A stretch of DNA of 64,000 nucleotides, from contig JAWPMR010000001.1 in the NCBI GenBank assembly GCA_033344815.1, positions 4,450,136 to 4,514,135 on the forward strand, read 5' to 3'. Of this stretch, positions 1 through 8,746 are shown piece after piece. Position numbers and translations under genes: made by a program. Positions within the stretch are counted from its first letter, which is position 1; each line of letters opens with the position of its first letter. A model generated the notes under the pieces. That model worked only from the letters and a program-made list of their open reading frames with translations, was not told where the DNA came from and searched no databases. This DNA comes from Paracoccaceae bacterium (lineage in GTDB: Bacteria > Pseudomonadota > Alphaproteobacteria > Rhodobacterales > Rhodobacteraceae).

Positions 1-2
1 TT

Positions 3-134
3 ATTTCTGCCTTTGGCGAGAGCGCACAGGAAAAAGTTGAAATGCTCAGCGCTGTTGGCATCACAGTCGCACCCAACCCATCGTCAATGGGGGCGACGAT
101 GGCAGAGGTTCTGGGTCGGAAACAGGCGGCATGA
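3..134 (+). CDS. CoA ligase alpha subunit (SucD/MtkB family), C-terminal fragment
   Basis: Only the last 43 codons lie in the window; the gene begins upstream. The readable end resembles the C-terminus of succinate/malate-CoA ligase alpha subunits, including an EKVEMLSAVGITVA segment followed by a short helix and an Ala-rich tail. Its TGA stop overlaps the next ATG (ATGA), so it is translationally coupled to the hydratase gene. Beside meh and mct, a malate- or related dicarboxylate-CoA ligase is a reasonable inference, but the ATP-grasp partner and the catalytic histidine are outside the window. Confidence 0.55.
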   Translation: MSAFGESAQEKVEMLSAVGITVAPNPSSMGATMAEVLGRKQAA

Positions 135-1009
135 GCCGGATGGATGCTGTTTCCCACGGCGCGCCCGCTTCCGGTGAAAACTGGGTTGGGCGTCAGGAAG
201 AACGCTGGGGCATGTTGAGCGTGGAACTGGCGGGCATGATGAACGCCGCAGTTACGCATAAGGCATCCGTTGTGCGTGACATCAAAGTCGGTGCGTTTAT
301 GCCGTGCCTCTGGCATTGGGCCGCGTTCCCGGAATTTGTGCCACTTCCCGAACTGGGCCGTGACGGGCATCCGGCGTTAGGTGGGTTCTTGCCGCAACTG
401 CCGTTCCAACGGCGGATGTGGGCGGGCGGGCGGTTGCGGTTTTCCGGCGCGTTGCGGATCGGTGAACGGTTGCGCCGGCGGTCGGAGATCGTGTCTATCA
501 CCGAGAAAGAAGGCGCGACAGGTCACATGGTTTTTGTGTCTGTCAGACACGTCATCGAGGGCGAAAACAGCGCCTATATCGAAGAAACACAGGACATTGT
601 CTATCTGGATATTCCGGAGGCATTCACGCCGCCTAAGAAGGTTCCCGTGCATCAAGACCTGATGTTTGATGAAATCGTGCCGATGAATGAGGCGCGGCTG
701 TTTCGATATTCAGCGGCGACGTTCAATGCCCATCGCATTCATTACGACCTGACGTACACGCGCGACGTCGAGAAATATCCGGCATTGATCGTACACGGCC
801 CGATGCAGGCAAGTATACTCATCGAAGCCGCCAAACGACACACGGGTCAAAACGCGCGCAGTTTTCGTTTTCGTGGGCTGCATCCAATGTTTCATGATCA
901 GGATATGCGCCTCGTTGGCCGTATGGACAAGAATGCCAACGGCATTGATCTGGGGACGGCGACTCCTGAGGGATACTTGGGAATGCAGGCCCGGATGGAG
1001 TGGGATTGA
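131..1009 (+). CDS. meh: Mesaconyl-C4-CoA hydratase-like protein (FAS1-like dehydratase domain)
   Basis: A 292-residue protein with an N-terminal FAS1-like dehydratase half and a C-terminal MaoC-type hot-dog half; the segment FNAHRIHYD (about residues 199-207) matches the hydratase signature in which Asn/His/Tyr-Asp lie at the active site. In the 3-hydroxypropionate bi-cycle, Meh hydrates mesaconyl-C4-CoA to (S)-citramalyl-CoA, which is then cleaved to pyruvate and acetyl-CoA. The ATG overlaps the upstream stop, and the stop overlaps the start of mct (TGATG), so the three genes form one transcription unit. Assignment as Meh rests on size, domain order and the adjacent mct; a generic HTD2-family hydratase is the alternative. 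Confidence 0.75.
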   Translation: MSRMDAVSHGAPASGENWVGRQEERWGMLSVELAGMMNAAVTHKASVVRDIKVGAFMPCLWHWAAFPEFVPLPELGRDGHPALGGFLPQLPFQRRMWAGGRLRFSGALRIGERLRRRSEIVSITEKEGATGHMVFVSVRHVIEGENSAYIEETQDIVYLDIPEAFTPPKKVPVHQDLMFDEIVPMNEARLFRYSAATFNAHRIHYDLTYTRDVEKYPALIVHGPMQASILIEAAKRHTGQNARSFRFRGLHPMFHDQDMRLVGRMDKNANGIDLGTATPEGYLGMQARMEWD

Positions 1010-2247
1010 TGAGCGGTATTTTGTCTGGCATGCGGGTCGTTGAAAGTTCAGCCTTTGTCGCAGTGCCACTTGCGGGCATGACCTTGGCGCAGATGGGTGC
1101 TGATGTGATCCGTTTTGATCTGCCTCAGGGCGGTCTTGATTATCGGCGCTGGCCAATCACGCAGCAGGGCCAAAGCCTGTTTTGGGCGGGTCTGAACAAG
1201 GGTAAGCGCTCGATCGCGATTGATGTAAAAAGCCCGCGCGGGCGTGAAATCGCGTCTGAAATCATTTGCGCAAAAGGTGAAGATGCGGGATTGTTTATCA
1301 CCAACCTGGCCGTGATGGGCTGGACGGATCACGCAACCCTTTCCCAGCAGCGCGAGGACATATGCACCGTGACGCTACGCGGTGATCGCAAAGGGCGTCC
1401 GGCGGTCGATTATACGGTTAATCCGTCCATCGGTTTCCCTGACGCGACCGGTCCGGCAGACAGTGAGACACCTGTCGCCCATGTACTGCCCGCCTGGGAC
1501 TGTATTGCCGGAAACATGGTTGTTTCAGGTTTGCTCGCAGCAGAGCGGCACCGATTGCGTCGGGGCGTCGGGCAGGGTGTTGATTTGACCCTGAAGGATG
1601 TCGCCGCAGCAATGTTGGGGAATTTGGGCATCATCGGTGATGTCACAATGAACGAGGCAAACCGTGCGAAGGCCGGAAACGCCCTTTACGGAGCATATGG
1701 TCAGGATTTTCTGTGCCGCGATGGCCGTCGCGTCATGGTGATCGGGTTAACGACCCGGCAATGGCGTAATCTCTTGAAAGTGACGGGTACTGCGCAGGCG
1801 ATGGAGGATTTGGCACGCACATTGGATGTCGATCTGAACGACGAGGGTACGCGCTGGGCTGTGCGGGAAGAGATTACGCGGGTGCTTGCCCCTTGGTTTG
1901 CAGCCCGGAGTGTCGCCGAGTTCGCATCTGATTTTGAGGCCGCCGGCGTCACATGGTCTGTTTTCCGCGACTTTCAGCAAGCTTTATCCGAGGACCCGGA
2001 CCTGTCGAGCCAGAACCCGGTATTTGAAAACATTCATCAGCCGGGGATAGGGCGATATTTGACGCCGGGTTCGCCGTTCGACTTCTCTTTGGCGGGGCGT
2101 GATGCGCCGGTACCCGCGCCATCTCTCGGCCAGCATACCGAAGAGATTCTTGCTGATGTGGCTGGTCTGCCGGGTAATGAAATTGCCGCTCTGTTTGACG
2201 CCGGTATCGTCAGCCAGCCTTCGAACTCTTTGCGGATCGCATCCTGA
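1009..2247 (+). CDS. mct: 2-methylfumaryl-CoA isomerase (mesaconyl-CoA C1-C4 CoA transferase), family III
   Basis: A 412-residue CaiB/BaiF (family III) CoA-transferase. The N-terminus (SGMRVVESSAFVAVPLAGMT, then GADVIRFD and LFWAGLNKGKRSIAID) follows the characteristic Mct pattern more closely than that of formyl- or succinyl-CoA transferases. Family III enzymes use a conserved Asp as CoA-ester nucleophile; DLTLKDVAAAM near residue 190 lies in the expected region. Mct moves CoA within mesaconate from C1 to C4, giving the substrate of the hydratase encoded just upstream. I chose ATG 1009, which overlaps the previous TGA by one base, over a GTG at 1000. A small possible extension does not affect the call. 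Confidence 0.8.
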   Translation: MSGILSGMRVVESSAFVAVPLAGMTLAQMGADVIRFDLPQGGLDYRRWPITQQGQSLFWAGLNKGKRSIAIDVKSPRGREIASEIICAKGEDAGLFITNLAVMGWTDHATLSQQREDICTVTLRGDRKGRPAVDYTVNPSIGFPDATGPADSETPVAHVLPAWDCIAGNMVVSGLLAAERHRLRRGVGQGVDLTLKDVAAAMLGNLGIIGDVTMNEANRAKAGNALYGAYGQDFLCRDGRRVMVIGLTTRQWRNLLKVTGTAQAMEDLARTLDVDLNDEGTRWAVREEITRVLAPWFAARSVAEFASDFEAAGVTWSVFRDFQQALSEDPDLSSQNPVFENIHQPGIGRYLTPGSPFDFSLAGRDAPVPAPSLGQHTEEILADVAGLPGNEIAALFDAGIVSQPSNSLRIAS

Positions 2248-3177
2248 GTTGACCCGTCATGGCGCAACTTGACGTCGGAATCTCCCACAGCCTTTAAATC
2301 CGGAAAGCAACGCAATCGGCGGGCCAACGTGACACGTTGGTGACTTGCCTGTCCTGCTTCGGTCTCAGGAAGTTCGAATGCCGTGAACGGACCCCGCCCC
2401 CTGTTTAGCGAAACCCGACTGGGTCGTGGGTTGCGCGTGCCACTTGCGCAACATGGCGAGGCTGTGTTGCCAAGCGTGGGGACACATCGAGGTTTCAAAG
2501 AAGCCACAAATCCTTTTGCATGATTGCGAAGGTTTTTGTTGTCTTGAGACCTCCAGTTCCCGCAGTGCAATGCTATCCCATCGTGATGGAATTGTTGGCC
2601 AGCGATGCAATGGTGCCAAAACCGCAGTCTATGTCGATCCATGAAGGCTGCGCATTTGCGTTCCGAAAACTGGTGTGGGTGCCACAGTTCGAGTATTGCG
2701 CTTGAGGTCTCGGATCGAGGACAGGTTTTTCTTCTCAATCCGCGTGGTCTGGACCAACCGTCGCCGTCGATCCTGAAACATCTGCGCATTGTGAGACATT
2801 AAAACGGATGCGCCCATGCGAATTGCGGCTTGCATTTTCTAATGTGATCCCGAAAGAGGCTGGCCCGACGATCACAAGATGTTCGAAGAATTTGCGCAAC
2901 CCTGAGATCGGTGTGCGCAGCTTGATCTTGTCACGTGACGACAACCACAATCTGCCGCGCGTGACATAGGCCTCTGAGGTGCGATATATTCTGTTTGTCG
3001 GGCGAAACAGTTCCATGCCGAACAGATCAGGTGGATTCACCTAGCGACTGTCATGGCGTCTCCTCGGCGTGGAGTAGATCAAAACGCTTTGAACCCATTA
3101 TACCCCTTCGGTTTTCGGACATGTCGGGTGCAAGTCCATGACAAATTCAACGGGCGACGCATCCACACCTGAGGGGT
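2248..3177. other. Gene-poor stretch between mct and the TRAP operon
   Basis: About 930 bases without a gene I can defend. Open frames exist on both strands (for example 2735-3040 minus, 101 codons) but have no recognisable domain, no ribosome-binding site and overlap each other. Base composition is less biased at third positions than in the neighbouring genes, as expected for decayed coding DNA. No terminator with a clear T-run was found after mct. Confidence 0.6.
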
Positions 3178-4473
3178 TTAGCCCGCATACCCAAAGACAC
3201 GCGGGAGCCAAAGAACGAGGTCTGGCCAAATGACTAGCCCCATCAAAGCCATCAAGAGCGCAATCAGGAAGGGCCAGATCTCCTGGATGATTTCCGAAAG
3301 AGGAATTCTTGTTACAGCGTTGAGAACAAATAATAATATCCCATAGGGCGGGGTGATCAGGCCGATCATGCAATTCACCACGGCGACAACGCCAAAATGC
3401 ACCAGGTCAATGCCCAATTCGCGGCAGGTTGGCAGGAAGAGAGGGATGATGACCAGAATGATCGTGGTGGCGTCCAACACGCATCCCAGCAACAGAAACA
3501 ACAGGTTGACGCCCAGCAAAAACATCAACGGATCCACATCCAATCCGACCAGCTGCTGTGCCAGAACGCTGGGTATGTTTTCTGAGGCGACGACGTAATT
3601 CAGGATGAGCGCGCCGCCAATCACAAGACCCACGGCAGCAGAGGAGCGCGCGCTTTCGACCAGAATGCCATAGAGCGCTTTGAAACTCAGAGCCCGGTAA
3701 AACAAGGCCGCAAGGAGCAAGGCATAAAACGCCGCGACGGCTGCGGCCTCGGTTGGAGTCGTTACGCCGCCATATATGCCATAGAGCAGAATGGCGGGCA
3801 TGAGCAGGGCAGGGAAGGCATTCAAGGTTCGGCCCGGCAGCTCGGACATCGGCACCGGTTCTTCGAGCATAAAACCCCGGCGATGAGACAGGAAAGTGTT
3901 CATCGCCATCAACACCAATCCCATCATAAGGCCGGGAATGATACCGCCCAGAAAAAGGTATCCGATAGAGGTGTTGGAGACCAAAGCGTAGAGTACCATG
4001 GGAATGGAAGGCGGGATGATAGGGCCGATTGTGGCGGAAGCTGCGGTGATCGCGGCGGCATAGCCTCGCGTGTAGTGGCCGCTTTTCGTCATCATTTCGA
4101 TAATGATTTTGCCAATGCCTGCCGCGTCTGCCACAGCCGAACCCGACATGCCGGAAAAGATCAGCGAGGCCACCACATTGACATGGCCCAGCCCCCCTCT
4201 GAAACGCCCGACAAGTGCCACACAAAACGACAGCAACCGGTCGCTGATCGTGCCAGCATTCATGATATTGGCGGCAACAATAAACAGGGGCACTGCCAGC
4301 AGGATAAAGCTCTGATAAAGCCCGTCCATAAGGACCTTGCCCGCGATGCCAATGCCCTGACCGGACACCGTCAGATACCCGAGTGACGCAATCAGAATCG
4401 CATAGGCAATCGGTGCGCCGATCCCGGCCAGAAAGAACAACAATCCGATGCAAACGAGAAATTCGAAACTCAT
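3178..4473 (-). CDS. dctM: TRAP transporter large permease (DctM family)
   Basis: A 431-residue, strongly hydrophobic protein with about 12 membrane segments. It carries the DctM motif around MSGSAVADAAGIGKIIIEMM and the block ATIGPIIPPSIPMVLYA. This subunit forms the ion-coupled substrate channel of a tripartite ATP-independent periplasmic transporter. Its ATG overlaps the stop of the small-permease gene by four bases (ATGA), so the two membrane subunits are co-translated. It is the last gene of the dapA-like/gntR/dctP/dctQ/dctM series. Length is normal for the family. The substrate cannot be read from this subunit. Confidence 0.93.
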   Translation of the reverse strand: MSFEFLVCIGLLFFLAGIGAPIAYAILIASLGYLTVSGQGIGIAGKVLMDGLYQSFILLAVPLFIVAANIMNAGTISDRLLSFCVALVGRFRGGLGHVNVVASLIFSGMSGSAVADAAGIGKIIIEMMTKSGHYTRGYAAAITAASATIGPIIPPSIPMVLYALVSNTSIGYLFLGGIIPGLMMGLVLMAMNTFLSHRRGFMLEEPVPMSELPGRTLNAFPALLMPAILLYGIYGGVTTPTEAAAVAAFYALLLAALFYRALSFKALYGILVESARSSAAVGLVIGGALILNYVVASENIPSVLAQQLVGLDVDPLMFLLGVNLLFLLLGCVLDATTIILVIIPLFLPTCRELGIDLVHFGVVAVVNCMIGLITPPYGILLFVLNAVTRIPLSEIIQEIWPFLIALLMALMGLVIWPDLVLWLPRVFGYAG

Positions 4474-5033
4474 TTCCGGGAGGCTCCCGGAGGGTCAAGC
4501 ATTGGATCCTCAACGCCGTAACGGATGGCGCGGTACACTGCCCAAGCGTACCTGAGAGACACCGCGCCCAGAAAGAAAATGTATATGGAATAGATATCGC
4601 GCATCCGGATCCAATCACCGAATACCGTGGAGAGTGTCGCCGTCTTCTTCAGCCTCAGAATATGGAACTTTGACAAGGTCGGCTCGATCGAGGCGATTAG
4701 ACCGACACAAATCGCAATGCCGGAAATGACAATGAACCAGCGGCGCAGGGCAGGGCGGACATTCAGAAAAATGATATCAAAGGTAACGTGATCGCGATCC
4801 CTGACGACAAAGGCGTTGCCCCAAAAGATCAGCCACACCCAGAGCAACAGGCAGAACTCCAGCGTCCAACCGTAAAGCGATGGTTCGAGAAAAGGAAATT
4901 GCGCGGGCAACCAATCCAGGCGGGCGGAATACCGCACAGTAATCTGAAGAATAAAGGTCAGAAACATCAGCGCCATCATCAAGGCGGCCACGGCTTGAGC
5001 AATGTGGCGGAGGGCAGATATAATTGATTTCAT
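4470..5033 (-). CDS. dctQ: TRAP transporter small permease (DctQ family)
   Basis: A 187-residue protein with four predicted membrane helices and the DctQ-type segment LLLWVWLIFWGNAFVVRDRDHVTFD between the second and third helices. DctQ associates with DctM and is required for TRAP transport. It lies 96 bp downstream of the binding-protein gene, across a hairpin (5083-5111), and overlaps dctM by four bases. The separation from dctP suggests lower expression of the membrane subunits than of the binding protein, as is common for this transporter class. Confidence 0.9.
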   Translation of the reverse strand: MKSIISALRHIAQAVAALMMALMFLTFILQITVRYSARLDWLPAQFPFLEPSLYGWTLEFCLLLWVWLIFWGNAFVVRDRDHVTFDIIFLNVRPALRRWFIVISGIAICVGLIASIEPTLSKFHILRLKKTATLSTVFGDWIRMRDIYSIYIFFLGAVSLRYAWAVYRAIRYGVEDPMLDPPGASRK

Positions 5034-5082
5034 ATAAGATTTCCGTCGGGCGGCCCGCTCAAAGGGTCATCCTGCACTGTCG

Positions 5083-5111
5083 AAAAGGAAGGGCGCGCGA
5101 TACGCCCTCCC
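5083..5111 (-). terminator. Intercistronic hairpin between dctP and dctQ
   Basis: On the minus strand a nine-pair stem (GGGAGGGCG with CGCCCTTCC, one G-U pair, seven-base loop) is followed by TTTT. It begins 18 bases after the dctP stop. The short T-run suggests partial termination or 3'-end protection of the dctP message rather than complete termination. Confidence 0.5.
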
Positions 5112-5129
5112 GCGCAAAAAGTGTCGGGA

Positions 5130-6122
5130 TCAGTTGCCAAGCGCGTTGATTTTATCCAGTGCGCCTTCTGGCCAACTCGCGGCCAGTTCGGACCCGGCGT
5201 ATTGCGCTTGCACATGCGTACGGAACGCTTTGAGATCGGGTTCATAAACCGCAAGCCCCTGTTCTTTCAAAAAGGAAACGAGGTTTGCTTCTTTCTCAAG
5301 TTGTTGAACACGACCGCTTTCTGCAGCGGCTTCTGCCGCGGCCTGAACCGTTGCTTGTTGATCAGGTGTGAGCCCGTCCCAAACGGTCTTGGAAAACGCG
5401 ACATAGTTCAGATCGACCAGATGCGATGTCAGGGCGATCTGATTGGTCACCTCATAGAATTTCGCATCCACAACAGTTGGCAGGGGATTGTCCTGCCCGT
5501 CCACGGATCCGGTTTGCAACGCGGTGTAGACTTCCGTAAATGACATCGGTGTTGGGTTTGCGCCCAGAGCCTTGCCGAGGAATTGCCATGCATCCGTGCC
5601 CGGCATGCGCAGGTTTACCCCTGCCAGATCGGCTGGCGTTGTGACGGTCAATTCGTCCTTGGTCTGGCGCAGATTCACGTGGCGACGTCCCAGATACATG
5701 ACGGCCAGCAGTTTTACGCCCAGCTCGTCCTCAGCGGTTTGTTTGAATGAATCCATCAGCGGATCGTTGAAAACAGCAACTTGGTGGGCCGCGTCCTGAT
5801 GCACATAACCTGTTGCGAATATTGAAAATTCAGGGAAGAATTGTGCCAATTCCTGCGCCGAGGCAATGGACATTTCCAGATCACCGGAGGCGATGGCTTC
5901 CAGTTCGGAACTCTGCGCAATCAGGGAGCCGTTGTAGTGTGGTTCATAGGTCGCGAACTCTGCCACAGCCGGGGCAAAGACCTCTGCCAAGGCCACCGAG
6001 CGTTGGTCCGTTTCGGACGCTGGTGTCGACATGCGCAACGTGATCGTGTCCGCAGCATAGGCCGGAACCGCGATCGCCGCTGCCGTCAATGCCATCAGGG
6101 CGCGTCGTGTAAATTTCATCAT
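5130..6122 (-). CDS. dctP: TRAP transporter periplasmic solute-binding protein (DctP family)
   Basis: About 330 residues with a clear Sec signal peptide (KFTRRALMALTAAAIAVPAYA, cleavage before ADTITLR). The mature protein has the DctP core, including NLRMPGTDAWQ, whose Arg normally binds the substrate carboxylate, and FTEVYTALQTGSVDGQDNP. A strong GGAGGA site stands nine bases before the first of two adjacent ATGs (6122), which I take as the start; an in-frame ORF continues upstream but overlaps gntR and is a shadow. It follows gntR by 79 bp. With a DapA-like aldolase and a sugar-acid-type kinase beside it, a sugar acid is the likely ligand (inference). Confidence 0.9.
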   Translation of the reverse strand: MMKFTRRALMALTAAAIAVPAYAADTITLRMSTPASETDQRSVALAEVFAPAVAEFATYEPHYNGSLIAQSSELEAIASGDLEMSIASAQELAQFFPEFSIFATGYVHQDAAHQVAVFNDPLMDSFKQTAEDELGVKLLAVMYLGRRHVNLRQTKDELTVTTPADLAGVNLRMPGTDAWQFLGKALGANPTPMSFTEVYTALQTGSVDGQDNPLPTVVDAKFYEVTNQIALTSHLVDLNYVAFSKTVWDGLTPDQQATVQAAAEAAAESGRVQQLEKEANLVSFLKEQGLAVYEPDLKAFRTHVQAQYAGSELAASWPEGALDKINALGN

Positions 6123-6201
6123 GATAAAGTCTCCTCCGTTTAGATCGCGGTGTTCCAACCGCTTGTTTTTCCGCAAGGCCTGCGCCCCGTCGAAAACCGT
6201 G

Positions 6202-6855
6202 TCACATCCCCAGGGCGCGTCGTTTCGCGCTGTCGATGTGGTCGTGGATTGCGGCCACTGCTGCTGCGCTGTCCCGGGCGCGCAGCGCCGCGCAGATTGC
6301 CAGATGTTCCTCCAAAACCGGCACGGCCAACTCGGGCAGCATGCGCGTGTCTGAATTGCGAATAAGTCGGATTTTGATCGCATTGACACGGTGTATGTCT
6401 GAAATGATCGGATTGCCCATGGCGTCTATAATGCGGTCGTGAAAGGCCCAGTCGACTTGTTGTGCCCGTTGCAGAACCTCGGGCGACATTCTTGCATCTG
6501 CGGCGCGACGAATGTCTTCATGCTGTTCTATCAGATGTTCGATGTCTTCGATGGGCGCCGTTTGGCAAAAAAGAGCAATCGCCTCACCTTCGATGATGTG
6601 GCGCAATTGGAACGCATTGCGCACCAGATCAAGGTCGATGGACAGGATTTGCAAACCGCGTTTAGGTACGGTTTTGATTAACCCATCCGCTTCAAGGCGT
6701 GGGATCATTTCGCGAATGGCCCCAAGAGGCATGCCAGTCAATTCAACCAGTTCGCGTTGCGATACAATTTGTCCGGGGCGGATATCATGCGACAGTAATT
6801 TCTGTGTGAAATTCGAATAAGCATGATCACGCATGCGCAGATCACGGGACGGCAT
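6202..6855 (-). CDS. GntR-family regulator with FCD ligand domain
   Basis: A 217-residue regulator: winged helix near residues 10-70 (RELVELTGMPLGAIREMIPRL) and a C-terminal all-helical FCD domain containing DWAFHDRIIDA and LEEHLAICAAL, where Asp and His residues usually hold a metal that contacts the ligand. ATG 6855 overlaps the TGA of the DapA-like gene by one base, which decides the start. It probably controls this TRAP/aldolase operon and the divergent kinase through the dyad at 7778-7804. FCD regulators usually sense the substrate or an intermediate of the pathway beside them. Confidence 0.88.
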   Translation of the reverse strand: MPSRDLRMRDHAYSNFTQKLLSHDIRPGQIVSQRELVELTGMPLGAIREMIPRLEADGLIKTVPKRGLQILSIDLDLVRNAFQLRHIIEGEAIALFCQTAPIEDIEHLIEQHEDIRRAADARMSPEVLQRAQQVDWAFHDRIIDAMGNPIISDIHRVNAIKIRLIRNSDTRMLPELAVPVLEEHLAICAALRARDSAAAVAAIHDHIDSAKRRALGM

Positions 6856-7736
6856 CACGCCAACATCTTTCCGGCAAACCTTGCCAGTACCGCTGCGCGT
6901 GCATCGCCTTTCAAAGGATACAGGGGCGCGCGCAGGTGCCGCCAATCGTTACTTCCGCTGCGTTCGACCATGACGAGTTTCAAGGCCGGGATGACCGGTA
7001 CGGATACAATCGCATCGACATCGGCAGACAGCGATGTGTCTTGGGAGCGGCTGTCAAACAGCCGCCTCATGCGCTCGGGGTACAAATTGGCCATGCCGCA
7101 AATCGAACCGGCCGCCCCAAAGGCAGCCGCCTTGTGCAACAGGCGTTCATCCCCGACAAGAACCGGAACCCTGCCGGTCTCAATCAGAGCGCGGGTATTT
7201 TCCCAGTCTCCCGAACTGTCCTTGATTGCCATGATCCTTTGCGGAAAATGCGCGCAAAGCTGCAGCACCAAATCAATGGACAATGGCACATGGCTTACCT
7301 GTGGAATATGATAGAGCACAAATCTGGCGCGATCATCCACAGCTGCAAAAAGCCGCTGATGCCATTCAAAAAGGCCCTCATCCCCTATGCCTTTGAAGTA
7401 AAAGGGCGGCAGTACCAGAAACGCGGTCACGCCAAAACCTATGCCCTGTTGGACCTGCGCAATTGCGTCATCAAGCGCGCAACTCGCAATGCCCAGGGTG
7501 ATTTTTTCCGGGGCGATACCGCTGGCCAGGAGCGATGAAATGGCATCTGATCGTTCCGCCATGCCGATGGATGCGCCTTCACCCGTGGTGCCAAACGGTG
7601 TGATGCCATTTACGCCGCGCGCCAGAAGATCCTGTGCATGAGCACAAAACAGTGGCACGTTGATGCGTCCGTCGTCACCAAATGGCGTCAGTAAAGCCGC
7701 AGAAATTCCGAAATCTGATATGTCCCCGTCCCCCAA
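6855..7736 (-). CDS. Dihydrodipicolinate synthase/N-acetylneuraminate lyase family aldolase
   Basis: A 293-residue TIM-barrel class I aldolase. Visible landmarks are GTTGEG (49-54) for the pyruvate carboxylate, Tyr142 in LYHIPQ and the Schiff-base Lys172 in AIKDSSG. Members condense or cleave 2-keto acids: DapA, NanA, 2-keto-3-deoxy-sugar-acid aldolases and 5-dehydro-4-deoxyglucarate dehydratase. True DapA is unlikely because the gene heads a TRAP-regulator operon and faces a PfkB kinase. A 2-keto-3-deoxy-sugar-acid aldolase or dehydratase fits the context; the exact substrate is inference. Confidence 0.82.
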   Translation of the reverse strand: MGDGDISDFGISAALLTPFGDDGRINVPLFCAHAQDLLARGVNGITPFGTTGEGASIGMAERSDAISSLLASGIAPEKITLGIASCALDDAIAQVQQGIGFGVTAFLVLPPFYFKGIGDEGLFEWHQRLFAAVDDRARFVLYHIPQVSHVPLSIDLVLQLCAHFPQRIMAIKDSSGDWENTRALIETGRVPVLVGDERLLHKAAAFGAAGSICGMANLYPERMRRLFDSRSQDTSLSADVDAIVSVPVIPALKLVMVERSGSNDWRHLRAPLYPLKGDARAAVLARFAGKMLA

Positions 7737-7777
7737 TCAGCAAAGCGCGGACCGCCAAGCCTTTGGATTAAGTTACC

Positions 7778-7804
7778 TGTTACGCATTGACTGTCAATGT
7801 AACA
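7778..7804. promoter_or_regulatory. 27-bp inverted repeat, probable GntR operator
   Basis: Two nested arms form a dyad: outer TGTTAC/GTAACA and inner ATTGAC/GTCAAT around a single T, with GC unpaired in the left arm. It lies in the 119-bp gap between the divergent aldolase operon and the kinase gene, so one site could serve both promoters. The regulator encoded in the operon (6202-6855) is the natural candidate to bind it. Confidence 0.65.
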
Positions 7805-7855
7805 TGTCAGACGAATTCATCATTGCCTTGTCGCCGAAACTGGAGAGCACAGCGA

Positions 7856-8746
7856 ATGACGAAGATCCTTTGTGCAGGCCTCATTGCGGCTGATCTGGTT
7901 TTTGAGATGTCCTCCTTCCCCTTGGAGGGGGATAAGCACCGCGCTGAAGCCTCGCATTTGATTGGCGGGGGTGGTGCCTTTATTGCCGCTTCCGCGATTA
8001 CTGCTTTAGGCGGTGATGTAAGCCTTGTCGGTGCGATTGGGCAGGATGTGTTTGGAGAGTTGATGCGCTCCAAGATCACCGATCGCGGCATTGACGACGC
8101 GCTGGTTTTCTCCTTGCCGCAGGTGCCCACCTCGCGCTCCAGCATTTTTCTGTCCTCAAACGGAGAGCGCACGATCATAAATCACCGGGACGCGGATTTG
8201 CAAAGGGTCGATTTTTTGCCCCCCGATCCGTTCCGATTTGACGCGGTGCTCGTGGATACCAGATGGCCGGATGGCGCCGCAAGTCTCGTTCAAGCCGCTC
8301 GAAAAGCTGGAAAACCCGCGGTTGTTGACGCCGAGGCACCAGTAAAAATCGCAACCCAAGCGCTGAGGCACGCAAGCCATGTTGTATTCTCTGAACAGGG
8401 ATTGCAGGACTTCGTTGGATCAAGTGACTTGCATGCACTGCAAACTGCTGTGTCCGAAACAGGCGCGTGGTGTGCCGTTACCCGGGGGCCGTTGCCTGTA
8501 TTATGCTGGGATGGTCAATTGATGTCAGAAGTTCCGGCACCATCCGTGGAGGTGCGAAACACGCTCGGTGCAGGTGATGCATGGCATGGCGCATTCACTT
8601 TGGCTCTGGGGCGGGGACAACAGGAACTTGATGCTGTCCGCTGGGCAAATGCGGCGGCTGCCCACAAGGTACGGTTTTCGATTGAAAGCGAGACGTTTGC
8701 AGAGCGCGTGGACGTCGAAGCTCTGATGCGCCAAATCAGTGAGTAG
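7856..8746 (+). CDS. PfkB/ribokinase-family sugar kinase
   Basis: A 296-residue kinase with the ribokinase fold: N-terminal GGGGAFIAASAITALGG (37-53) and the C-terminal anion-hole motif NTLGAGDAWHGAF with catalytic Asp241. ATG 7856 has GGAGAG eight bases upstream; a longer in-frame ORF from 7787 lacks a site and would run through the operator. The gene is divergent from the aldolase-GntR-TRAP operon. A 2-keto-3-deoxygluconate kinase role would complete the pathway from KduI/KduD encoded at 14.6-16.2 kb, but PfkB sequences do not give substrate specificity by eye. Confidence 0.85.
   Translation: MTKILCAGLIAADLVFEMSSFPLEGDKHRAEASHLIGGGGAFIAASAITALGGDVSLVGAIGQDVFGELMRSKITDRGIDDALVFSLPQVPTSRSSIFLSSNGERTIINHRDADLQRVDFLPPDPFRFDAVLVDTRWPDGAASLVQAARKAGKPAVVDAEAPVKIATQALRHASHVVFSEQGLQDFVGSSDLHALQTAVSETGAWCAVTRGPLPVLCWDGQLMSEVPAPSVEVRNTLGAGDAWHGAFTLALGRGQQELDAVRWANAAAAHKVRFSIESETFAERVDVEALMRQISE

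Noticed and set aside
2037..2789. Minus-strand ORF of 250 codons overlapping the end of mct
   Set aside because: Partly antisense to mct and without domains or start signals; not supported as a gene.
3430..3456. GGCAG and GAGAGGG near each other in dctM as a third copy of the two-hairpin repeat
   Set aside because: Lies in an intact, conserved coding sequence and lacks the dyad and the inner hairpin.
3407..4618. Minus-strand ORF of 403 codons in another frame of dctM
   Set aside because: Overlaps the clearly membrane-type dctM frame, low-complexity Arg/His/Cys-rich composition; shadow.
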